DNA of 55,391 bases from Gammaproteobacteria bacterium. GTDB lineage: Bacteria > Pseudomonadota > Gammaproteobacteria > GCA-001735895. Positions 8,204 to 16,358 of this stretch are shown in pieces. The stretch is from NCBI GenBank assembly GCA_018669845.1, contig JABHSO010000092.1, positions 1 to 55,391 of the forward strand, given 5' to 3'. The notes beneath the pieces are model-generated. The model had not been told where the DNA came from, ran no database searches, and worked only from the letters and a program-made list of their open reading frames with translations. The translations under genes and the position numbers were made by a program. Each line of letters begins with the position of its first letter. Position 1 is the stretch's first letter.

Positions 8204-9832
8204 TTGCAACGCGATAGCATGGAATTTGATGTAGTAATTGTGGGAGCGGGTCCATCTGGACTCAGTGCTGCGATTCATCTTGCTCAATTATCTTTACAGG
8301 AAGACAGTTCTATCACCATCTGCGTTGTTGAAAAAGGATCTGAAGTTGGCAGTCACATTTTATCAGGAGCAATACTGGAACCCCGAAGCCTGGATGAGTT
8401 ACTACCAGACTGGAAACAGTTAAACGCTCCCATTCATACAGCTGTCAGTTCAGATCATTTTCAATTTCTTACAAAAAAACATGCTATCACCCTGCCAACA
8501 CCCCCTTCTATGCATAATCAGGGTAACTATATTATTAGCCTGGGAGATTTATGTCGCTGGCTTGCAGAACAGGCTGAGCAACTAGGTATTGAGATTTTCC
8601 CAGGTTTTGCCGCCAGTGAAATTTTGTATGAAGAAAATGGTGCGGTACGAGGAATAGCAACAGGAGATATGGGGATTTCTAAAGATGAGCATCAAACAGA
8701 CAACTTCCAGCCAGGCGTTGAACTCATTGCCCGCCAAACTCTTTTTGCTGAAGGCTGCCGAGGCTCTCTAAGCAAGCAAATTATAAATCAGTATCAACTG
8801 CGTAAGGATGCAGAGCCTCAAACTTATGGTATAGGACTGAAAGAGTTATGGGAGATACCCTCTGAAATGCACCATGCAGGTTCAACCTGTCATACCATTG
8901 GCTGGCCACTGGATAATAATACCTATGGTGGTTCATTTATTTACCATCTGGAAAATAATCAAATTTCAATAGGCTTTGTTATCGGGCTAGATTACCAGAA
9001 CCCCTTTTTAGATCCTTTTGAAGAGTTTCAGCAATTTAAAAATCACCCCGCTATTCGCCCCTTGCTTGAAAAAGGAAAACGTATTAGCTATGGGGCCAGA
9101 GCGCTTTCAGAAGGAGGTTACCAATCTATTCCTAAATTGACTTTTCCTGGAGGTTGCCTCATAGGTGATAGCGCTGGATTTCTAAATGTAGCTAAAATCA
9201 AAGGAACTCATACAGCTATGAAAAGTGGCATGCTTGCAGCAGAAGCAGTGTTTAAAATACTCCAGCAGGATCAACAAAATGAAGCTGTAGAGTACACTGA
9301 GAAGTTACGTCAAAGCTGGCTATGGGATGAACTCAAGCAGGTCAGAAATATTCGTCCTGGTTTCCAAAAAGGATTATGGCGCGGACTTTATAATGCAGCA
9401 ATAGAAACCTACATCACGCGGGGCAAGGGCAGTAAAACTCTAAAGCACCATGAGGACCATAGCCAGTTACAAAAGGCGGCTGAACACACTAAAATAAATT
9501 ACCCTAAACCTGATGGTATCGTAAGCTTTGACCGTTTATCCTCGGTTTATCTATCGGGTACTAACCATGAAGAAAATCAGCCCGCACATCTACAGTTAAA
9601 GGACAACTCAATCCCAATTACTATTAATTTGGCTGATTACGATGCCCCGGAACAGCGTTATTGTCCGGCTGGTGTGTATGAAATAATCATTGATTCATCG
9701 GGTTCCAATCAACTTCAAATAAATGCTCAAAATTGTCTTCATTGTAAAACCTGCGATATCAAAGATCCCACTCAAAATATTAACTGGGTTCCCCCTGAAG
9801 GTGGCGGTGGTCCAAACTACCCAAATATGTAG
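8204..9832 (+). CDS. Electron transfer flavoprotein-ubiquinone oxidoreductase
   Basis: This 542-residue enzyme passes electrons from ETF to ubiquinone at the inner membrane. It has an N-terminal FAD site (VVIVGAGPSGLSAA), a central GDSAGFLNVAKIKGTHTAMKSG segment and a C-terminal 4Fe-4S domain: CPAGVYE, then CLHCKTCDIKDP and the end NINWVPPEGGGGPNYPNM. The start codon is TTG at 8204. AAAGG lies 8 nt upstream, and the encoded MQRDSMEFDVVIVGAG matches the usual MERxxMEFDVVIVGAG start, so the ATG at 8219 is too late. No etfAB is present in the window. Its position after the BCCT gene suggests it accepts electrons from a flavin dehydrogenase, for example one acting on dimethylglycine or sarcosine. 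Confidence 0.93.
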   Translation: MQRDSMEFDVVIVGAGPSGLSAAIHLAQLSLQEDSSITICVVEKGSEVGSHILSGAILEPRSLDELLPDWKQLNAPIHTAVSSDHFQFLTKKHAITLPTPPSMHNQGNYIISLGDLCRWLAEQAEQLGIEIFPGFAASEILYEENGAVRGIATGDMGISKDEHQTDNFQPGVELIARQTLFAEGCRGSLSKQIINQYQLRKDAEPQTYGIGLKELWEIPSEMHHAGSTCHTIGWPLDNNTYGGSFIYHLENNQISIGFVIGLDYQNPFLDPFEEFQQFKNHPAIRPLLEKGKRISYGARALSEGGYQSIPKLTFPGGCLIGDSAGFLNVAKIKGTHTAMKSGMLAAEAVFKILQQDQQNEAVEYTEKLRQSWLWDELKQVRNIRPGFQKGLWRGLYNAAIETYITRGKGSKTLKHHEDHSQLQKAAEHTKINYPKPDGIVSFDRLSSVYLSGTNHEENQPAHLQLKDNSIPITINLADYDAPEQRYCPAGVYEIIIDSSGSNQLQINAQNCLHCKTCDIKDPTQNINWVPPEGGGGPNYPNM

Positions 9833-9853
9833 TTTTTCAGATTATTTAAGATA

Positions 9854-11869
9854 TTACACTTTATTACGTTGACGTCGTTTACGCCTATTTGTACTTTCAT
9901 CCCTTTTTTTTTCTTCCACCGCTGGGAGCGAGACCTGATTTGATAGTTCAGAATATATTTCCGTTTTATGCGGAATGGTCATGGCTTCAATAAAGTAATC
10001 CTGAAATTTTTTTTCTATCGCTGTTTCTATTTTTTCCACTGCCGGCAATATTTCACTAATTTCCAGGCGTGAGGGGAAATTAAGCAAGGCTATTCGAGCA
10101 CCAGTTCCTGCTGCATTGCCTACTGACCCAACTTTATCCAGATTACAATCAGGAATTAGTCCCAGAATCATGGCATATTTAACATCAATATGACTTCCAA
10201 ACGCTCCGGCTAATCCTATCCGGTCAACTTTTTGTATACCCAGATGATTCATCAATAATCGAATACCTGCATGTAAAGCTGCTTTCGCTAATTGAATCGC
10301 ACGAACATCGTTCTGGGTAATCACAATGGGTTTATCGGCTGAGTACAACAGGTAACACCAGGTCCTACCCTGTTTAAATATTAAATGACTATTCTTACCA
10401 CTCACCGGAGCAATCACACCATCCTGATTAATAATGCCAGTAAGATACATCTCAGCAATGACCTCAATAATTCCTGAGCCACATATTCCACTGATATTTA
10501 CTTTGGCACTTTTATCAATAAAGTTATCCTGATCTGACCACACATCACAACCAATTACACGAAACCGGGGCTCTAATGTCTCCTTATCGATACGAACACG
10601 TTCTATGGCTCCCGGTGCTGCCCGTTGACCTGAGCTAATTTGTGCCCCTTCAAATGCTGGGCCAGTAGGACTTGATGCGGCAAGCAGACGTTGTTGATTA
10701 CCCAGTACTATCTCAGCATTTGTGCCTATATCAACCAGTAAAGTATTCTCTTCGGCCAGATCAGGTCGTTCAGATAAAATGACCCCGGCAGTGTCAGCAC
10801 CTATATGTCCTGCAATACAGGGCAGGATACAGATTCGAGTTTCTATATGCAGATGAATATCTATTTCCTGTGCAGGAATAATAACCATTTGATCAGTCAC
10901 CAGTGTGAAAGGCGCACTACCCAGTGGTGTAGGATCTAACCCCAATAAAATATGATGCATAATCGGGTTGGCGACAATTGTTATGTCCAGTATCTCACCC
11001 TCTGGAATGCCGGCTGATTTAGCTGCCCGGCTAGCCAGCTGGTTAATCGCCTCCCGTACGACCCTGCTTAGCTCAGCTTCACTTCCTTCATTCATCATGA
11101 TGTAAGACACTCGGCTCATCAGGTCTTCACCATAACGAATCTGCGGATTCATCATATCTGCAGTAGCTACTATTTCACCCGTATCCAGGTTGCATAATTG
11201 AGCAGCGATGGTTGTAGATCCCAGGTCTATAGCCAGTCCGTAAACCACCTTTTTCTCTCCTGGCCAGAGAGCAATAATTTGCTGGTATTGATAAACCGCT
11301 ACGGTGATTTCCCGATATGATTTTTCCAGTGCTTTTTGCAACAATCTTAATTGAGATAACTCGCAATCAAGAATAGGCAAATCAAACTTTGTTTTTAACT
11401 CGTGTTGAAGACGTCGTTTATCTGATAGAGGAGACTGCATGTCAGGCTCCGGTAGCCTCACCGTATATAAGCGCAGTGCAGGCTGAACCTGAATATCATA
11501 GGCGGTGACTTCCTTGGCTATATGCTGTTTATGCTGCTGACTTCGTTCCGGTATATCTATAACCAGGTCACCCAGAATACGAGCATTGCAGGCCAGGCGT
11601 TTACCCTGTTCAAGCCAGTTTTTGTGTATGTGGTGATGTTCGGTTTCAGTTAATTCAGACAGGTGACTGGAAGCCGATACAATACCGTGTTTTAAAAACT
11701 CTCCCTGTTGAGGTAATACCTGACAGCGTCGACACTTACCCTGCCCTCCGCAAACCGATTCAAGATCAACAGCCAGACGTTGAGCGGCCTGAAGAATTGT
11801 CGTTCCCACAGCTACCTGTCCGCGTATTCCGGAAGGCATAAACAACACAGTTGCATCATCTTTATTCAT
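9854..11869 (-). CDS. Corrinoid-activating protein: 2Fe-2S plus ASKHA (DUF4445) ATPase
   Basis: A 671-residue RACE/RamA-like activator. These proteins reduce inactive cob(II)alamin on corrinoid methyltransferase proteins back to cob(I), using ATP-dependent conformational change. The N-terminal ferredoxin-like domain has C40, C46, C49 (CGGQGKCRRC) and C94. The C-terminal ASKHA part shows AIDLGSTTIAAQL, VANPIMHH, LLVDIGTNAEIVLG, NISGICGSGIIEV and GLAGAFGSHID. The last 25 residues are strongly basic (NRRKRRQRNK). It is the last gene of the corrinoid operon, separated from the methyltransferase gene by an inverted-repeat element. Its presence implies that the B12 protein at 15499-16209 is used as a methyl carrier. 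Confidence 0.92.
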   Translation of the reverse strand: MNKDDATVLFMPSGIRGQVAVGTTILQAAQRLAVDLESVCGGQGKCRRCQVLPQQGEFLKHGIVSASSHLSELTETEHHHIHKNWLEQGKRLACNARILGDLVIDIPERSQQHKQHIAKEVTAYDIQVQPALRLYTVRLPEPDMQSPLSDKRRLQHELKTKFDLPILDCELSQLRLLQKALEKSYREITVAVYQYQQIIALWPGEKKVVYGLAIDLGSTTIAAQLCNLDTGEIVATADMMNPQIRYGEDLMSRVSYIMMNEGSEAELSRVVREAINQLASRAAKSAGIPEGEILDITIVANPIMHHILLGLDPTPLGSAPFTLVTDQMVIIPAQEIDIHLHIETRICILPCIAGHIGADTAGVILSERPDLAEENTLLVDIGTNAEIVLGNQQRLLAASSPTGPAFEGAQISSGQRAAPGAIERVRIDKETLEPRFRVIGCDVWSDQDNFIDKSAKVNISGICGSGIIEVIAEMYLTGIINQDGVIAPVSGKNSHLIFKQGRTWCYLLYSADKPIVITQNDVRAIQLAKAALHAGIRLLMNHLGIQKVDRIGLAGAFGSHIDVKYAMILGLIPDCNLDKVGSVGNAAGTGARIALLNFPSRLEISEILPAVEKIETAIEKKFQDYFIEAMTIPHKTEIYSELSNQVSLPAVEEKKRDESTNRRKRRQRNKV

Positions 11870-11890
11870 TTATCAAACCGATAAAAAGCA

Positions 11891-12057
11891 TTTAACCGCA
11901 GAGGACGCTGAGGTACGCAAAGGAGAAAACTTATTGTGCACATCTACTGTTTATACTTATCGAAAAAAGGAAAAGTAAATCAACATATATTTCTGACAAT
12001 AAAGAACACTACAACCAAATCATTCCTCTGCGAACCTCTGCGTCCTCTGCGGTTTAA
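11891..12057. repeat. Inverted-repeat (MITE-like) intergenic element, CGCAGAGG family
   Basis: Two arms of about 34 bp, 11891-11925 and 12024-12057, are near-perfect reverse complements built of CCGCAGAGGACGC-type units. They enclose about 98 bp with no gene. The element can fold into a long hairpin and lies between the methyltransferase and the corrinoid-activator genes of one operon. It could act as an attenuator or RNA-stability element, or be a non-autonomous mobile palindrome. A different element of similar design lies at 36774-36900. Confidence 0.8.
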
Positions 12058-12069
12058 AAATGTACTCAA

Positions 12070-12975
12070 TCAGCTAGTCGACCTTCTCCGACTTCCCCGA
12101 CGCCCTGTACCTCTTCTGGCACCTTCTGGAGCTGGCTCTCTAAATCGTTTGATCCAGCGAGCACAATCCGGGTCTTTACCCAGCATCACATCGGCTCCCA
12201 TACTGGCACTGACCACTTCTGAATGCAGCGGGTTAGTAATGGCTGAAGTCATACCCGCCTGAATGGCCATACTGATAAAAGCCCCGTTAAAACCATTACG
12301 ATTGGGTAAACCAAAACTAATATTAGATGCACCACAGGTTGTATTCACTTTAAGTTCGGTACGTAATCGATGAATTAATTTTAGTACCTGTTGACCTGCA
12401 TTATTGATTGCACCTATAGGCATCACTAGTGGATCCACAACAACATCGCAGGCTGGAATTCCATAGTCTGAGGCACGTTCTACTATTTTTTTTGCCACTT
12501 CAAATCTGACATCTATATCTTCTGAAATACCACTTTCATCATTTGAAATTGCAACGACTGCGGCACCATATTTTTTAATCAGGGGTAAAACTCGTTCCAT
12601 GTTCTCTTCTTCTCCAGTCACCGAATTAACCAGTGCTTTTCCCTGATAGACAGCCAGACCGGCTTCTAGCGCATCGATAATGGAGGAATCAATACTCAGT
12701 GGAACATCAGTCAAACTTTGAACCAGTTGTAGAACTTCTGCTAATATCTTTGGTTCATCCGCCAATGGTATGCCGGCGTTCACATCCAGCATATGAGCAC
12801 CTGCTTTAACCTGAGCAATAGCATCACTCTCAACTCTAGAGTAATCACCATTTTTCATTTCTTCGGCCATAATCTTTCGACCAGTAGGATTGATACGTTC
12901 ACCGATAATCACAAATGGACGATCAAAGCCAATCACTAACTCTTTACTTGCTGAACTAATAACCGTTTCAGTCAT
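12070..12975 (-). CDS. Methyltetrahydrofolate:corrinoid methyltransferase (MtgA/AcsE-like)
   Basis: A 301-residue pterin-binding-domain protein that transfers methyl groups between a corrinoid protein and tetrahydrofolate. The TIM-barrel signatures are FVIIGERINPTGRK, GAHMLDVNAGIP, VPLSIDSS, LVNSVTGEEE and a late CGASNISFGLPNR (pterin-site N). The C-terminus adds a short basic tail (GARRGTGRRGSRRRS). It lies 86 bp downstream of metF in the same direction. In glycine-betaine and methylamine systems such enzymes move the methyl from the corrinoid protein to H4folate; direction here is inferred from the catabolic context. Confidence 0.92.
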   Translation of the reverse strand: MTETVISSASKELVIGFDRPFVIIGERINPTGRKIMAEEMKNGDYSRVESDAIAQVKAGAHMLDVNAGIPLADEPKILAEVLQLVQSLTDVPLSIDSSIIDALEAGLAVYQGKALVNSVTGEEENMERVLPLIKKYGAAVVAISNDESGISEDIDVRFEVAKKIVERASDYGIPACDVVVDPLVMPIGAINNAGQQVLKLIHRLRTELKVNTTCGASNISFGLPNRNGFNGAFISMAIQAGMTSAITNPLHSEVVSASMGADVMLGKDPDCARWIKRFREPAPEGARRGTGRRGSRRRSTS

Positions 12976-13061
12976 GTTTACTTCCTCAAAGATTTTTTAT
13001 TTTCAACTGCTCAGCTATTCCCTGAACAGTTACTCTATTTGTTTTTAAAATATTTTTATTT

Positions 13062-14066
13062 TTAACTGATGCCATCATGTTCACATCCCGGATACCAGGG
13101 AACACGACCCTCTAAAACACTGGATAACTGAATAATTTCCTTAACCGCTTCTTCCTGTCTATAAGCCATTACATGAACACCACTGACTCCCGTTATTTCA
13201 CGTAATTGCTGAATCAGTTCAATACAGATTTTCTGCCCTTCCTTTTTTTGGTTATCAGCACTTTCCAGACGTTTAATAATGGCATCAGGAATATAAATTC
13301 CGGGTACATTTTTTCCAATCCAGCTTGCCGTTCGAGCTGAAGCAAGAGGTCCCACACCCGGTAAAATAAAGCATTTTTCGAGTAATCCTAGATCACCTGT
13401 TTTAGCCATAAATTCCTTAAATTTTGGAATATCAAAAATATATTGAGTCTGGATGAAATCAGCACCTGCTGCTATTTTTTTTGCCAGTCGGTAGGGACGA
13501 AAATCTATCGGTGGTGCATAAGGATTTTCAGCCGCACCAAGAAACATTTTAGGAGGAGAGGTAATCGAACGACCACTCAGGTAACGAGACTCATCACGCA
13601 TGATGCGAATAGTCTCCAGCAGTGAAATACTGTCCAGATCAAATACAGGTTTAGCCTCAGGGTGATCACCCACCTGAACCCCATCACCACTCAGGCACAA
13701 TACATTACCAACTCCCATTGCTGCAGCACCCAGTACATCACCCTGGATCGCAATTCGGTTTTTATCACGACAGGAAATCTGCATCACAGGAGCATATCCA
13801 ACGTTGGTCAACAGGGCGCACATGCCAATGCTCGACATATGACAGTTAGCTCCTGAACCATCGGTGGCATTCATACCATCGACATAACCATCAAAAACCT
13901 GTGCACGAGCATAAACATCATCGGCTAAAGCAGAATCTGGTGGAGCCAGTTCAGCAGTGACTGCAAAGTGACCCGCTTTCAGTAAGCGTTCGAGCCGACC
14001 ACGAGATACATGCCCTTCTTTCTCGGGTAGCGGTTGAGCCGCAGGATTATCGTTTAATCCTAACAT
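13062..14066 (-). CDS. metF: Methylenetetrahydrofolate reductase, MetF
   Basis: The 334-residue protein has an MTHFR TIM-barrel: FAVTAELAPPDSA at the start, VYARAQVFDGYVDGMNATD, NVLCLSGDGVQVGDHPEAKP, DFIQTQYIFDIPKFKEFM and FILPGVGPLASARTASW. It interconverts methyl-H4folate and methylene-H4folate. Its 5' end overlaps the MetV-like gene by 20 bp, so the two are translationally coupled. In this corrinoid operon it would most simply oxidise methyl-H4folate arriving from demethylation. It is not the short E. coli-type MetF, and it has an extra N-terminal segment of about 20 residues. Confidence 0.92.
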   Translation of the reverse strand: MLGLNDNPAAQPLPEKEGHVSRGRLERLLKAGHFAVTAELAPPDSALADDVYARAQVFDGYVDGMNATDGSGANCHMSSIGMCALLTNVGYAPVMQISCRDKNRIAIQGDVLGAAAMGVGNVLCLSGDGVQVGDHPEAKPVFDLDSISLLETIRIMRDESRYLSGRSITSPPKMFLGAAENPYAPPIDFRPYRLAKKIAAGADFIQTQYIFDIPKFKEFMAKTGDLGLLEKCFILPGVGPLASARTASWIGKNVPGIYIPDAIIKRLESADNQKKEGQKICIELIQQLREITGVSGVHVMAYRQEEAVKEIIQLSSVLEGRVPWYPGCEHDGIS

Positions 14067-14532
14067 CGGCAGGTATCTCCAGATTGTGTTTCACATCATC
14101 CTGAACGACTCTCAGCCAGGATGAACTGCCCTTAAAACTGAAATTTACAGGTTGTTGAACATTTTTAATTTTTTCACATTGCGACATTTGCTGTGCTCCT
14201 CTCCAGGCCTCTACCCAGACACAGGGCATTTCGGGTTTAACTTCACATTTTCCATCCATCCGTACTCCACCGCAGGGTCCATTTCGTATCGATTTTGGAC
14301 AATTCATGGAACACGACATACCGCTTGAACTGAGCGCACACTGGCCACACATCTGGCAGTCAAACATTAGACCTTTTATTGTTTTTTCAATGACTCGAAC
14401 GGGTTTCTCCAGACGTTCATAACCAATGATATTCCATAGTTTATGCAGTTTGATTAAAACAGGCTCAAACAGTAAGTATAAAAATTCAAGACTTCTGGAG
14501 TGGGTTACCGACCATTTGCGTAAAAGTTGCAC
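14047..14532 (-). CDS. metV: MetV-like MTHFR C-terminal-domain protein (cysteine-rich)
   Basis: The 161-residue product carries the MTHFR_C cysteine cluster: CQMCGQC, CSMNCPKSIRNGPCGG, GKCEV and MPCVWVEAW. It resembles MetV, the partner of MetF in acetogens, where the cysteines hold a metal or Fe-S site and the pair works with a partner other than soluble NAD(P)H alone. The N-terminal 50 residues are hydrophobic and aromatic and resemble the non-cluster region of such proteins. The overlap with metF supports a MetFV complex. The last 45 residues (after GAQQMSQ) are an unrecognised tail. The exact electron donor cannot be read. Confidence 0.8.
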   Translation of the reverse strand: MQLLRKWSVTHSRSLEFLYLLFEPVLIKLHKLWNIIGYERLEKPVRVIEKTIKGLMFDCQMCGQCALSSSGMSCSMNCPKSIRNGPCGGVRMDGKCEVKPEMPCVWVEAWRGAQQMSQCEKIKNVQQPVNFSFKGSSSWLRVVQDDVKHNLEIPADVRIKR

Positions 14533-14544
14533 ATCAGTCTCCAG

Positions 14545-14859
14545 CTAAGCACTTTTTAAGCACAGTTCATCAATCCCACTGGCGCGGATCAATCTATCCA
14601 GAACTTCATCGTTATAGCTTTCTTCTATATTTTTAACCAGAAGTTGCGCCTGCTCCTGAATGTTTCCCTGAAAAGCCTGATCAACCGAATGCCAGGGATC
14701 AAATAGAGCATCTTCTCCCCTTTTTTTTAAACGGTTAGAGGCACGATCAATCGCTTCCGAAAACCTATTTGAAAGTCGAAGCCGTTCATTGCGGCGACCT
14801 ATGCGCATAACAACCTGTCCGGGAATATCATGCCAGTACACTATTTTTAATTTCGCCAT
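14545..14859 (-). CDS. Small PF13769 ("virulence factor") protein of the corrinoid operon
   Basis: The 104-residue protein begins MAKLKIVYWHDIPGQVVMRI and continues with an RRNERLRLSNRFSEAIDRA segment, as in the family named Virulence_fact (PF13769). The name is historical. In many Proteobacteria the family recurs beside methyltransferase, DUF1638 and B12-binding genes, so a role in corrinoid-dependent methyl transfer is more likely. It lies 12 bp from the MetV-like gene and 14 bp from the DUF1638 gene. There is no signal peptide and no obvious catalytic motif. Confidence 0.75.
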   Translation of the reverse strand: MAKLKIVYWHDIPGQVVMRIGRRNERLRLSNRFSEAIDRASNRLKKRGEDALFDPWHSVDQAFQGNIQEQAQLLVKNIEESYNDEVLDRLIRASGIDELCLKSA

Positions 14860-14873
14860 AGTAATTATCTACT

Positions 14874-15485
14874 TTAAATCCCGGCTAACATCTGCATTTT
14901 TGCTTCTAACACCGGCAGCATGGCCCCACTACCGGTAAAAGTTTTTTCAAAGTGAAGATTCAACCGGTTAGCGGCTTTCCTTGCCAGTTCAGTCAATTCT
15001 GTTGAATCCGTTTGTGCCAGGTAAACCAGGCGTTTGTAATGACCAAAATACTGGGGTAACAGTTCAGGAAATCGATCTAGACCCAATGTACAAATCACCA
15101 AACGTTCAAAATGCTGTGTAAGAAAATCTGTCAGGTAAAAAGTACCCGGTTCCTCATTCTGTAAACTGGCATATGTTTTTTCACCGGCAAGAAAATCATA
15201 ACAATGGGCTCCAGGTAAACGAGATACACCACGTTCTGCCAGAAGTCGATCGAGTTCCCCGCTCGTGCCACAATCACCATAGGCCACAAAGATAGAGTCG
15301 TAGACATCTTTTGCCTGATCAATTTTGTTAGCGACTGCCTGTGGAATTTTTTCTGGAGTAACATGCAGGTCAGCACTTATAGCCTGTAGATCCATATGTG
15401 ACCAGTGATTCAATTTTCTGATTTCATTGACTTCTCTGGCTATGGCTGCACAGGTTATTACCAAAATTCGAGGTGAATTATTCAT
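14874..15485 (-). CDS. DUF1638-family protein
   Basis: 203 residues. The beginning (RILVITCAAIAREV), YDSIFVAYGDCGTSGELDRLL, LPGAHCYDFLAG and FYLTDFLTQHFERLVI correspond to DUF1638. Conserved cysteines at the start, in YGDCGT and in GAHCYDF suggest a metal or cofactor site. The family is repeatedly encoded with corrinoid methyltransferases, and here it is directly downstream of the corrinoid protein gene (13 bp). The biochemical role is unknown; a corrinoid or metallocofactor insertion role is inference only. Confidence 0.8.
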   Translation of the reverse strand: MNNSPRILVITCAAIAREVNEIRKLNHWSHMDLQAISADLHVTPEKIPQAVANKIDQAKDVYDSIFVAYGDCGTSGELDRLLAERGVSRLPGAHCYDFLAGEKTYASLQNEEPGTFYLTDFLTQHFERLVICTLGLDRFPELLPQYFGHYKRLVYLAQTDSTELTELARKAANRLNLHFEKTFTGSGAMLPVLEAKMQMLAGI

Positions 15486-15498
15486 CTCACGGTTTTAA

Positions 15499-16209
15499 TC
15501 AAGCAGCTCGTCGCTGTGCGATCAATTGCCTGGCAATATCCGTCGTAACAGCTGCATCACGACAATAGGCATCAGCCCCAACAGCATCGCCAAATTCCTG
15601 ATTCAATGGAGCACCACCAACCAGTACGATGTAGTCATCTCGAATCCCCTGTTCTTTCATCGTATCAATAACAACTTTCATATACGGCATGGTGGTGGTT
15701 AATAACGCTGACATTCCAAGAATATCCGGTTTATGCTCTTCCAGAGCGGCAAGGTAGGTTTCTACCGGAATATTAATTCCCAGATCAATCACCTCAAAAC
15801 CTGCACCTTCCATCATCATGCACACCAGATTTTTACCAATATCATGAATATCCCCTTTAACGGTCCCTATCACCATTTTTCCAGCCGCAGGTTCATCCGA
15901 CTCGGCCAACAATGGTTTTAGAATAGCCATGCCTGCTTTCATGGAATTTGCAGACATCAGGACTTCAGGCACGAACAGAATGCCTTCTCGAAAATCTACC
16001 CCGACAATAGTCATGCCTGCGACAAGGGCTTCATTTAAAACCTTATTCGCACTCCAGCCTCTTTCAAGCAGTATCTCTGTTCCTTCTGCAACTTCTTCTT
16101 TTAATCCGTTATAAAGGTCATCATGCATTTGTTCTACGAGTTCATCATCTGGTAAAGTCGAAAGGTCCAGATCCTCTTCATCGTCATACTCATCATCTAA
16201 ATCAGTCAT
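15499..16209 (-). CDS. Corrinoid (B12-binding) methyl-carrier protein
   Basis: A 236-residue protein of the MtbC/MtgC type. A four-helix cap domain (about 25-105, with LLERGWSANKVLNEALVAGM and FVPEVLMSANSM) precedes a Rossmann B12 domain with GDIHDIGKN. D120-x-H122-xx-G125 is the base-off/His-on motif, and H122 is the lower cobalt ligand. GMSALLTTTM and VLVGGAPLN complete the cofactor pocket. An unusual acidic N-terminal tail (DDEYDDEEDLDL) precedes the cap. It is the first gene of the leftward operon leading to DUF1638, PF13769, metV, metF, the methyltransferase and the activator. The substrate-specific methyltransferase that would load it is not in the window. Confidence 0.95.
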   Translation of the reverse strand: MTDLDDEYDDEEDLDLSTLPDDELVEQMHDDLYNGLKEEVAEGTEILLERGWSANKVLNEALVAGMTIVGVDFREGILFVPEVLMSANSMKAGMAILKPLLAESDEPAAGKMVIGTVKGDIHDIGKNLVCMMMEGAGFEVIDLGINIPVETYLAALEEHKPDILGMSALLTTTMPYMKVVIDTMKEQGIRDDYIVLVGGAPLNQEFGDAVGADAYCRDAAVTTDIARQLIAQRRAA

Positions 16210-16293
16210 TTTTTAACCATCTATCAGGGTGTCATTAATTAGTCGTTGCTGAATCAAGAATAATTACAGCACCGTTTATAATCTGACATAACA

Positions 16294-16320
16294 GCGACAA
16301 AACATGACTGAAACGCGACA
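16294..16320 (-). promoter_or_regulatory. Paired GCGACA direct repeats upstream of the corrinoid operon
   Basis: GCGACA occurs at 16294-16299 and again at 16315-16320, exactly 21 bp (two helical turns) apart. This is 85-111 bp upstream of the corrinoid protein start. Read toward the operon, TTGTCG followed 14 bp later by TATAAA could be a promoter overlapping the nearer repeat. Two same-face direct repeats are what an activator such as an AraC-type dimer would use. This is a candidate only. Confidence 0.4.
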
Positions 16321-16358
16321 CAGTTATATTGAGTTATAATTACTAACTCTAAGGCAGG

